The notes below the pieces were generated by a model. That model did no database searches. It saw only the letters and a list, made by a program, of their open reading frames with translations, and had not been told where the DNA came from. Positions 9,881 through 22,000 of a DNA stretch of 64,000 nt are shown one piece after another. Source of the DNA: Serripes groenlandicus. Its lineage: Eukaryota > Mollusca > Bivalvia > Cardiida > Cardiidae. How positions within the stretch are numbered: the stretch's first letter is position 1; every line of letters begins with the position of its first letter. Both the position numbers and the translations under genes were made by a program. Location of the stretch: the NCBI GenBank assembly GCA_031761405.1, contig JASEVX010000379.1:1-64000 (forward strand). The letters run 5' to 3'.

Positions 9881-12321
9881 AGAAATACGTAATAGGTATA
9901 TTAGATCGGAAACAAACACTGTCATGTGATAAATGCATATTAGTACAAATCCAGCGCTCACTCGAACACGTCGATAACTCGATGTAATGTATGGGTCCCT
10001 TTGAGTATGAGCTATCTAGAATCCGCTGTATATCTAATTGTACTTCTAGATTCATTCGCCATCCTATTTTGTATTATTATTTTATCGAAATGCCTGAATT
10101 CTGACAGTTTATTAAGTGAAACGCGTGTTTGTTTAAAAACTGTACAGTTTCTCTTTGATAATGGAGATAACTCAAACATATATACAGTACCTGTATGGAG
10201 GGAGTCGTTGTTCGTGACCATTAAACTAATCTCCCTATTGTAGAACACAGTATACTTAATTCAAAAGTGTAGATGTGTTTTATTTACACTTATTTGAATT
10301 ACAGTGTTCAGTACTTTGAAATCCTCTTTTCGTCATTTACGTAATTTTAAAAATTGACTAATTGACTGACACAATTAGATGGATGAAATATACGTTTACA
10401 TGCACTAATAAGAAGATTAGATTATTGATGTCAACATAGTCACCCCAGTTCAATAACCTCAATGTCCGCTCGTGTAAATTGAACTGCCAAAGACCAGCTT
10501 ACCTATAAATATATAGTAGACTTTGAGCCCATTCGGCATTAGCCACCGAGTCAACACGCATTGAACCGAGTTGACTCGAGTGGCGTTCGTTTCAACACGA
10601 GACAGCCTACTCGTGTTAACCCGATGCCACACTACCCCAAGAGCGAGGTTATATCGGGTAACTATCCGAAAACTAGTTCACTTCAGTCTGACAACATGGC
10701 GGAAGACTTGGTTGATGAAAATTAGAACCGGTTAATCAAGTTTAAAACCTTACTGTTCGGTGTTTAACAGATGCTCGAGTCGATCTGACGTTAAAGAAGG
10801 TTTACCTAGGTAAGTTAACCTGGCTATTAAAATCGAACGCGCTCATTGAACTGTCAGTCACGTGGGTATGAAAGTTTCAGTTGCATGGATACTGCCCGAT
10901 TTAAAATTATATCTTCTCGAACCGTTCCAACTTGATGACGCATTTGCAGCAAACACATTTTCAAAACATTGAGGTGAAAGAAAAAACTGCTCAAAATGAG
11001 CAATTTCTTCTTTTTTCACAATGTTTCAATTGTATTCAATAATTATAGTATCCGTCTTGGAGATGTTCCATAATTTCCCATAGATGTTTTTAAACTAGTC
11101 TGCTACATATTTGTCGTATGTGGAACAAGGTTAAAACAAATAATTGTTGAACTCCGTCATCCCCAATCGAATGGAAATAAGCTCATACTAGTATTTTAGA
11201 GTAAATTGAATTGTGGTATGGAGGTTACACAACAACGACAGTTAACATAGAAAGTATACAGTAAAACTGACCTTGTAACATTATCATCATGCGACAGTTC
11301 AAATACTTTAATCATGGTAGAAATAGCTGCCCTCCTTGGCACTCAGGGTTGAGGGGATATCATAACGACTGACTGGCCTGTGTCCGGACAATTGGACCAG
11401 TAGTACTGGTAACTCCCCAGGAAACGCCGTGATATAACTGAATAAATGTTGAAAGCGACGCCATTCAAACAAAACAAACAAACACATCAACTTAGACAGA
11501 CATAACAGTTTTCAAATATATGTTAAGTTATTCCTTATGTTTGTCTATTAACTTTCAATAAACACTTTCCCTGATACAACCAATAGTTAACGCATCCGCA
11601 ACAGATAACGATTGTAATCAAAGTGGGAATATGGAGAATAAATTTAGATTAGCTTAAACTTAATTATTTTTCATCGATTCAGCTTATTCTAATCACGCTC
11701 GATTTCTAATTCCTGGATATTTAACCAGTACTCGCTTCGTAAGTGTGAAAAACTCCAAAAATGTAGAACCCGGGACCTTTGGTATGAAAGGCCGACACTT
11801 CCACAGCACAACTGTCTTCTTAATTAGTAAACTGCTCACCTTTGTATCAAAAATATTTCCCCAATTATTAAAAGCGGCCAAGTTTTCCTTCGATGCTAAC
11901 ACATCAGATGTCAGAACAATAATAATATGAAGTATAACGGTTAAAACCTTCGATGCTATTTTCTCATTGTGCGGGGCCTTTAACTCTTTTAGCGCCGATG
12001 GGCAATATTTAGGTGTTTGCAATCGATACAGATTGAAACCTGAAATCAGCATTGTTTAATTATAACAATATTTCTAACTCTTATTACAAGAGAAATGGAG
12101 ACGCCCGATTTTGAACATGGAGGAGACTACTTTAAACAATTCGGCGCCGAAAGAGTTGTATGACTAGCTGTCTAACTTGTGGCAAGAGTAAAAACCCTAA
12201 CAACTCGTTGTATATAATCTATATCAATTTACATTAAATCACATGACTTATCTCATGACATCTTTGCACAACACCAATAATTCATTGAGAAATAAAGGCA
12301 ATCCCAATCCAGGTTGACATT

Positions 12322-12580
12322 AGAGCCTTTACACGAGAAAACCAACATTATGGACTCTGCGTAATGTATCGACCAGGATCAGCACCAATACATCAGGCTA
12401 ATACGGGCCGATACATTCCGTCTCAGGGGGATAGAGGTATAGTGAAATGATTCCTGTAATAGAAAATCCACATGTGGCGAAAATTGTATGTCTGGTATAG
12501 TCTGCGCGCATGCTTCGTCTGATCCGGGTCCATACTTTACGCAGAGTCCACAATGTTGGTTTTCTCGTGAAACGCCTCAA
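12322..12580. mobile_element. MITE (GAGCCGTCCCGC family), diverged
   Basis: About 260 bp between GAGCCTTTACACGAGAAAAC and TTTTCTCGTGAAACGCCTC. The interior has the family's CCTCTATCCCCCTGAGACGG block, reversed. Orthologous copies sit upstream of Ig copies B (35838) and C (54637). Confidence 0.75.
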
Positions 12581-12708
12581 TTGAAGGCTATCATCCATAC
12601 ACTCCATACACTCCTCCCTCTCCCGCCATCGGTCGATCCTACTGTTTCTCATCCGTTGTACACCTTATTCACTATCTGTATCAGTCGTTGTCTCTAGTTA
12701 CCATCTAT

Positions 12709-12710
12709 CC

Positions 12711-12757
<47 letters not shown>

Positions 12758-12807
12758 AGTTTTGTCTGTCTGTCTGTCTGTCTGTCGGTCGGTCGGTCGG
12801 TCGGTCG

Positions 12808-12847
<40 letters not shown>

Positions 12848-12848
12848 T
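12709..12848. repeat. CTGT/CGGT tetranucleotide microsatellite
   Basis: Long run of CTGT units, a patch of CGGT units (about 12785-12810), more CTGT, then a CT run. The cysteine/serine- and arginine/aspartate-rich open frames across it are artefacts. Confidence 0.9.
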
Positions 12849-13789
12849 TGTCAATAAATGTCTGTCTTTCTCCCTCTCTGCCTCCTTCTCCCATATTATG
12901 TGATTCACCTTCTATAAACTATAGGCCAACTTGTTATCGAGTGATTGTATCTCGACGTCATGGCTCCCAATTACTTCATGTACTTTTTATTGGTGTTCGT
13001 ACACACATACATACTTATTTGTATTAGTGTATGTACATCATTTGCATATGTTTAATACATTATTTCAAATGGCTTCCGAATAAACAAACTTGAGAATTGA
13101 ACAATGCTTACCCTGTATTTATTGTCAGATGAGATCCTTCGAAAAAATGCTTATAATAAAACACACTATATTTTCTGAGACCCGTGAACTTCCACGCATA
13201 ATCATGCCGTCCTTAAATTTCTTTAAGAAACATATTATTCGGTTTCTGTAGATTGTACTTATTGCCTTTATTGTCCATTAGTTTGTACTCTGAGTGTCAT
13301 AATACATGTTGTGTGTTGATCTGGGATAGAAACGTATGCGAGATAGTAAACGAGTTATAACTAACCTTAATTAATGTCGAAGGGTCAGAACGGGAGTGTG
13401 TTAACAGTTTTCCTCATAAGATATTTTATGAGTCGTCTGCTAAAAAAAAAACTTAGGGAAATTTGTTATATCTGGAAAATTGAAAAGTAAAAGATCTTAA
13501 GATTTGAAAACACGGTGAACATGTTGAAATTGTTCATATTAATTAGTTTCTCTTTTGCTTTAAGGTTTTTGATATACCTTTGCATAAAGCGAATTGGTTA
13601 ACAGTGTCAGTCACATTACCATCTATTTTTAGAAACAGCTTTATCCGATAAGCCTCATATCTAAATAAGCCAGTCAATAAATATCTGATACATTGTGGGA
13701 AATAAACAGAACAGGACATAACACAGCTTGAAATAACAACCTCGTGAAACGCCGTTTTGTTAAAATAACACATATACGCTATTTGGGAA

Positions 13790-13877
13790 ATGTTTCATCA
13801 GAGGTTTACAACCTTAACAACGACGTTGTTTATAGTTGCATTATTGTGTTGGACATCAGTGTTGGCTGAGAAAAATG
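13790..13877 (+). CDS. Copy A exon 1: signal peptide
   Basis: Codes for MFHQRFTTLTTT, then a hydrophobic core LFIVALLCW and a likely cleavage zone SVLAEKN. It ends in phase 1 at AAAAATG/GTAGGA. Copies B and C have nearly the same exon in the same place relative to the gene. Confidence 0.85.
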
Positions 13878-16800
13878 GTAGGAACCTTCGATGTAAGGAT
13901 AAATAATACTGGTCGAACTGGAAAACTACCCAGGAAACGCCGTTATTGAGCCGTCCCGCAAGAAAACCAACATTGTGGACTCATTACTCTATCCTCCTGA
14001 GACCGAATGTGTCGGCCCAGATCAGTCTGTGCGGACCGCGCAGGTTGATCTGGGTCGATACATCACGCAGAGTACACACTGTTGGTTTTCTCGCGGGACG
14101 GCTCATATAACTAAAATACTGTTGAAATAGGCGTACAACACCATTCAAACTAAAAGAGTTTTACGATTTTCACTGCGAAGTATGTTAACCTAACGACTTA
14201 AGCTCCCGTTCGTTCGTTCGTTGTCTGCCATTGTTTACCCTTGCACTCGGTTTAATAGCCATTTTTCTCCTGACAGCCTTGCGCAATGTTATTAGTCGCC
14301 GGGCAGAAGCCCGCGACTAATATTTTAAATAGCTTTTCGGAAATGACATGGGAGGACGAGTTATTATTAGAAAAAGACAAATTTAAATGTCTTGAACATA
14401 TAACAATTGCGTTTGTTTAAAAACACTACGTTATGACACATCTAAAATGAAATAAATATTCAGATGTTTTAAGTATTTGCAGTTTCTTTTTTTTGACTCG
14501 CATTCGTGTTTTTTTTTTGTTATTTACGAAGACATGTGAGTAATAATGCGCCTCCCTATTAGACTGGCAGCAGACTATAAATAATGTGTCAAAATCGGGA
14601 CAAAATCACGCCGAATTCTCCTTTGTTTAGTCAAATAAAGTCATTTACTCTTTTTCTTTTCCAAATTAAAAGACACATGTTGATTTGTGTAGTTCGCATA
14701 AAACGTTATTGCATAAATGTTTTAAATAGTAAAATGTATGGTGTTTTTTGTCTTCTAATAAAAAAAAGGCATACGTGATGAAACAGGAATGTAGGAAATG
14801 TAAATACATTCCTGTCGTAACAGGAATGTAAACTAAAAATCGAAATCACTTATTAATATGATTATTATCTGATATATGTCAAATTACGCTTAATACATCC
14901 GCTGACTTGCTGATCTACAGTACTATAGTTCCTAAAAAAACCTTTGTTTGCGTAGAAAGGAGTGTATAACATCACCAGAATATATTGAAAATATGACTGA
15001 GTTTAAATGGATTCTAAATGTGTATAGGATGCACTGGGAATGATTGATTTGATCACTTTTAGTATTTTGACCTTGGTTGAAAGTGAAAGTAGAGAATTCT
15101 AAACACCTGTTTTGTCCGGGCCCGATATGGTCCAAAATGACGGTAACCATTTTCACCTTGTGAGTTCTTTCTTGCTTAATGCATAACCCCACATTTTCTT
15201 TGGATTGTTTTAAAGCTAGGAGGTAACTCTTTTCAATGGTATATGGTGTTCTACATGAGAAACACGAAACAGTGTGACAATTGAGGACTGAAACTGGTCG
15301 ATTTACATGGAAACAAAGAAGGAATTGTTTTGGTGTATTGTAACCTATATATATATAACTCTGATAAACAAAAATGTTAGAATTAAAGAAAATTGGTCCG
15401 TTCGCACCCAATTAAGTTCATACTTGAAACCATTTAAATTGTAATGGGACTCGTAACTGGCATTTCTCTTGCGCCATACATATATTGTATGCATCAATGA
15501 TTTAAATAAACAATTTAGCTGATATGGTATTTCATGTGTGGTCTACTTTTTAAAAATATGAAGATAAATTTTAACATCTGTGAAACACTTATTATAATTA
15601 GCCTATAATCAAAAAGGAGTAATTTCATGTCTTCAGCAATTTTACCATTTGCTCAATGTTTTAAAGGTTTAATGTTGCTTTAAACATAGAAAGGGTTAAA
15701 TAGCTTTTTACTGATGTAGATTTAAATCCAAAACTGTATTTGTGTGTGGTTTTATTGACAAATACAAATAAACCAAAATAAAGACCAAAAGAAATCCTGA
15801 AATTTGTACGTGGAATTTCAAAAATCCTTGAATTAGTTCTTAATGAAAACAGTATGTGAATGTTTAGACTAATAAAAGTCAAGAATGTATATGTGTTAAA
15901 AATTAAATGAATGCAGTCTTTTCCGGCGACATTGATGCCTACATTATGCCTTGCATCAACTTTCTCATGTAGTATATCAATACACATACTGATTGGGCAC
16001 ACTCGAGCTTAATTATTTATTAGAAAGAAATTAGTTCATGAAAAAAATCCTTTTCAGATGCAAAGCCCACCTATAAAGTAAAAGAGCACCATACCTTACT
16101 GGTTCCCTGTAATGCCACACAACACGAAGACATCGAAATTTACTGGACCAATAACAAGACAACATTCTACCAGGCCGGAAGTAACCTTATGTTCACAGAT
16201 ATTACCAGGTTTGACTCTGGCGATTACATATGTCATGCATATAATACGTCATATCCGGGAGAAAACGAAACCAACAGCAACGTCACGGTTGAGGTGGTGA
16301 CTGTTAACGTGCTTTGTAAGTTATCGTTTTAATGTAAACATTCCTTGGGGAGAAAAGGACAAATTACCTGCTTTAACCCTTTCTCACATACAACAGATCT
16401 GCAGCAGACGACCTTGAAAACAAAGTGAAAAAAAACTTAAACATCTCTATTAAAGATAGCTTAATTTTAAAACAAAGTTGAAAACATTGTGGCCAAAGGA
16501 GAATATTTTTAAACGACGTGTGCTGCTATTGCGTCAACATGCGTCTGCAGGTGGGAATGGGTTAAATTTGTATCACAATAAAACATGTGTAAGATATGTT
16601 CAAATGCACTGCATATAAAGACAGTACGACCATACATAAGAAGAGTTGTACTACATATAACCAATACAGTACAGTATATAAAGAAATAAGTACCACACAT
16701 AATGAAATATCTACTGCATATAATAACAGATATACTGCATATATTGGAATATCTACCGTATATAAGCAAACACGTCATCATAAGACAGTAAAGGCGTTCC

Positions 16801-19016
16801 ATAGTATTGCCTTATAAAATATACATATGACATATTTTGATCATTGTCTGCCGCTGGAAGCGAACACTATAGATTTAAACTAGGAGTATGAATCTGTCCG
16901 TCTGTCAAACATGGTAAGGTGATAGCCAGAACGGAAGAACTAAGGTTTATTTTTTTTTTAAGATATTTATATTCTATTGTAGATATATATTTCAAGAAAG
17001 GTCCATAGCGAGTAGTTACAAACAGATCTAATTATACTCTTGATCATGTAATCAACCGATATATCAGTAATACTATTACCGTGTAAAACTTCAACTGAAT
17101 ATATTTATGCGGACTATAGAACAAACATACGTACTGCATGGTTCGGAAATGTTGTTGAAAGTCGTGTACAGCATGATACGTACGAGGCTGAAGGGTGTCG
17201 TCATTTTATAATGCAAAACATTTCGAAGTCATTATGAAATATATACAATGCGAACCATATCGGTTCCAAGGCCCAACCGCATTTTCAAAAGTACACACAA
17301 CCACGATAGTTCTATAGTGGCTGAATGGGATGTCGATACTACTAATGCAATTTGGCGTTAACTCGTGTTGGTGGGCGTTATACGCCAACACTCCAATACG
17401 CAAACACGACACATGTTATAGTCTTTGTTTTGGCGTGCTGTCAGGTGCAGACACGCTGTTTAAAGGGCGCATTTAACTACACAAGTCATATTTGATGTAT
17501 TGGTGCATGTGTAGTATATATACTAATGATATATTGTAGTTGCTGCTGAGATTCCTGGATTCTCAATATATCCTACTTCTATAAACGAAAATCAAACATT
17601 CAATATTACATCATACGTTGTGGGAAATCCCGGCCCTACCTGGGAAATTAGAAATAACAACACAGGGAACTCAATAGTTAGAGTAACACATATAGCAGGA
17701 AATACTTCTTCATATGACAACCATGTGAGCTGTGGAGATACCGGATGGTGGGAAATCACGGGTTATAACAAGCTAAATAACGGCGTCAACGTGACACGTG
17801 GAATGAATCTGACCGTGTTTTGTAAGTATGTATTGCTCTATCGGGGGTTTACGTAGTTTATAACATTATTTAAGTTATATCACGGCAACATTTGACATAA
17901 GTAAGTAAGTAAGTAATATTCTATTATAGTGACATGTGTACATATTTGACATATACAAACATCAAACAATATAAACACCCGGCCGCGTAGGGCCTATAAG
18001 TCACTTTTAATAAACAATATTTACAGATTGACATATTAGTGCTTGGTAAACAAACTAGTACCTACTAGGCTAGGAAATATGCCTTGTCCAAGGGCACTCC
18101 ACCATAGTTGCCTCAATTGAGGATCGAACCCGGGACGCCAGGTTCTAAATCCCCGACGCTCAGCACTCTGTAACGGTGGATTCCATTTTATAAGTCAACA
18201 GCATCTTATACCATACACAATAGAAGAACTCTAATCCTTTTGAATTCATGCAAGAACTTGCGTTAGCGTATGGTGTAGTCCTCTCTGAAAATAAATAAAA
18301 CTAATAGCGGACAATGTAGATAAAAATTACACTTATCCAATGTCCAGGTTGATATTTATTTACAGCGTTTGCAAAGGCTACGAAGATTCGTGTATTGCAA
18401 GAGATGTAAATGTCCTTTAAGGGCCTTTGAAACAGAACATGGTAATATACGATGTAACTTTAGCATTTCAGATCCACTCGCATAGTTCAAAGTTCCTTGG
18501 CAATGTATTTGTAATTATACTAACTATGTTTCAATCATAATGAACGATTTCTCCTTTTGCCACAATGTTTTCAACCATGTTCAATTATTTTACTTTCATT
18601 TGCAGAGATATCCCATATATTTTATTTGGCTATATGTTTATTAAGTCGTCTGCTGCAGATGTATTGTATTCGAAAAAGGGTTAAGTTAAGTCAGAGTTAC
18701 CGTTATCAAGCATGATCATCAATAATCTATTACATGAAATATAAATCACACGAGCATTAACCTTCTGGACATTTTAAAATGTGTAAGTTGTATGACGGTT
18801 CAGAGGCAACTATATGAGTATTGCCTTGTCTATACCAGCCGTACCAGCCGTAGGATACTTAATCATTAGATATATGATTATCGCAAACTTTGTTAAATTG
18901 TATTCGATAACAATGATAGGAGACTAGTAATAATAAAAAGCGCATTTGAGCTTTGGTCAAGGAAAAGCAAATCTAGGTTAATTATTACGATTTTATACAA
19001 TGGTTAGTCTCTTTAC

Positions 19017-19047
<31 letters not shown>

Positions 19048-22000
19048 ACCTTAGTGGCGACCAGGTAATACACTGGTAAATCTGCGTAATGGCGCCGACA
19101 TCTTAGCTAGCCAATGCGACTTCATACATGTACAAATAACCCCTGGCTTGCGAAGATGTCGTGCAGACTAATATTGGTATTCGTTGGCCGAAAGTCAATT
19201 TTCAAATGTCGAGGCACATAACGTTGTTTAAAAAGTACATAAGGCTATTTTAGTTGTATCTATATATCTATGATACAGGTTCACCGAGACCCGATCCATA
19301 CCAGCAATATAACAAAACAGCCTCCTCTCATGTCGGAGCCTCGGAATATTTCTTTCTAAACGTGGTCGGCTACCCATATCCGTCGTACCAATGGTCACGC
19401 GACGATGGTAAGCCAATGTCGCATGGGATACAAACAGATTCCCAAACATCGTCTATGCTGAGCCTGTCGAATCTAACAGTAGACGACTTTAGGACATACA
19501 TCTTAACAATGAACAACACGATGGGAACTAAATCAGTGCCGTTTCAACTAAAGGCATATGGTGAGTTTGTACTAAGACCATGATTAGAGAGACTGTTTCA
19601 CGAATTTATATCTGAAACAAGTATATATTCGAAAAAGTCTCTTTTCAAAAACACGTATTCTCCATGTTAATTGAATTGTCTCAGCCACGTAACTGAAAGG
19701 TCAGCGAACGTTCCATATACATATATTTATATGTGATTTGATCCTGTTATATATTAATCATATGAGCCGTCCCGCGAGAAAACCAACAGTATGGCCTTTG
19801 CGTAATGTATCGACCCGGATCAGCTTAAGCAGGCTAACAAGGGAGGACACTTTTCGCCGCCTGGGTATTTTCTGTTTCAAGAATCATTACTCAATACCTC
19901 TATACCCCTGAGACGGAATGTGTCGGCCCATATCAGTCTGCGCGGACTGCGCAGGCTGATCTAGGTCGATACATTACGCAGAGGCCATTATGTTGGCTTT
20001 CTCACGGAACGGTTCATATCATTGCTGCATAGATATCGCTACTTTAAACCCCAATGAATGATATTCAAATATTTATTTTTTTGTAAATAATTCTAATTTT
20101 TTAAATTAAAAAAGTCCATTTAGACACCACTGCAACATACCTCTTCTAAAATAAATGGAAAAGTTAAAAAACCGCTAAAAAAACTACATCGACATTTTAG
20201 GTAGACCAGAAAGGCCATATGAACTGAGGTTCACGGATGTCACCTACGACAGTGTCAGGTTGCTATGGAGATCAGGATTCGATATGGGCTCCAGACAACA
20301 CTTCTTGGTGATGAAACTTGTCGGAAACACATTTACGCAGGTTAGTGACTAGCTTTACTAAAGCATATTCGAGCTACGGTCCACAAAAATCGACCTTTGC
20401 TAATTCATGATTTTGTCTGTGCACCAAGTCAGTCTGATCAAATTGTCAGTGCTTGTCAGTAATGTCCAGACACCATTTGTGACGAGTTGGAAAGAATGCA
20501 AAACCAGATGAAACTGATCGTAGGGCAAGTTGACCAGACTCTACACTGGTCTCAATTCACCAAGAAGTATATTTGTAACGCAGAACTTATTTCTTTGAGA
20601 TCACTTGTGAGACATGAACACTACTGAATTATGTAGCGAACCGTCGTCTCACGATAATATTATTTGCAATATAAAAGCATTTAAGGCGACAAGGGTAACA
20701 CATGTTATGTAATAATACTTCCTGATTATTCAATCTGGTGACCAATCAACTTATCAAATATCTGATTATCCGAGACGGACCGGGACAAAGCAAGAATCTG
20801 GCAGCCGGAGCAAATCCATACTGGACTTAACTGCAGCGACCAGTACTTAACTATATCATCTGTGTTATAAATGAATAAACAACATAAATAAACCAATAAA
20901 TTTGTTTTATTACTACCCAAGCAGTTTTTAAAGTAAATCATTTCATATTGTATGTTGGCATGAATGGGCGCGACTTCCATAAAACATTGACAATTTATAA
21001 GAGTGGGCTAAGCAACTAAACAAGAGTGGGCTGCCAGCTAAATCAGCTTTTTAAGGGCTAGCCCCAATATTATTGTTCTAAAGATTTAGATACCCAAATT
21101 AATGTCTTTAGCCCCAAATTTTCTATAAGCAAAGTCATAGTCAATTTCTATAACTCAAAGAATGAAAACCAGCCAACCCTGGGATTCAGAGGTAGGCAGC
21201 TTCAAATCGAAGGTTAAACTATTGAGTAAATACAACACCAATTTACATATTTAAATATCACAACAAATAAACACGAGACCGAAAGGTTCGCTGACCGCCG
21301 ACCCTTGTACCAATGTCATAATGGAAGACGCGCCGAATTATTGTACTTGAAGTCATGAAATGTCTATAATGCCGCATGGCTAAGCACTCATTAAATTAAA
21401 AGCTTGTAAGTCAGCTACTGGCCCAGGAACCACAAGGACTATGAGATCATCTCAGACTCGAACGGTAACTTCCAGGAATGCATCCGTCTTCCTGTCCCAT
21501 ACTCTGGATAGAGAATCTGAAATATAATGAAAACCTGGCGCAGCAACCGTAATTAACAAATGAGGGGAGGTGGGTGGGTCTTTAATTTTTTTACCCGCCG
21601 CTTCTTCTTAGGGTAGAATTAAAAAGGCCGGTGTTGGCTGTGTAGCGTGACGTTTACACATGCATGATAAATACCAACCATCCCATTCCCCTCCGATAAC
21701 ATTCGACTATGGATGAACCATAATCGCATTTATCCGAGACGGACCGGGACAAAGCAAGAATCTGGCAGCCGGAGCAAATCCATACTGGACTTAACTGCAG
21801 CGACCAGTACTTAACTATATCATCTGTGTTATAAATGAATAAACAACATAAATAAACCAATAAATTTGTTTTATTACTACCCAAGCAGTTTTTAAAGTAA
21901 ATCATTTCATATTGTATGTTGGCATGAATGGGCGCGACTTCCATAAAACATTGACAATTTGTAAGAGTGGGCTAAGCAACTAAACAAGAGTGGGCTGCCA

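Larger units (their letters stand above)
9881..13789. other. Duplicated upstream region of Ig gene copy A
   Basis: About 9881-10610 matches about 52165-53000, and about 11540-13789 matches stretches upstream of copies B (35400-37182) and C (53650-55690). No intact coding sequence is seen. It contains a MITE at 12322-12580 and a CTGT/CGGT microsatellite at 12709-12848. The last 250 bp before the start codon are conserved in all three copies and probably hold the 5' UTR and core promoter; no clear TATA box was assigned. Confidence 0.55.

Noticed and set aside
12688..12903. Cysteine/serine-rich and arginine/aspartate-rich frames
   Set aside because: Translation of the CTGT/CGGT microsatellite.
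16596..16817. 73-residue frame with seven-residue repeats as a real protein
   Set aside because: Produced by a 21-bp minisatellite inside an intron, absent from the paralogues, no splice context.
20726..21944. Two near-identical minus-strand frames of 84 and 96 residues
   Set aside because: They lie in the Ngaro B repeats and do not resemble coding sequence.
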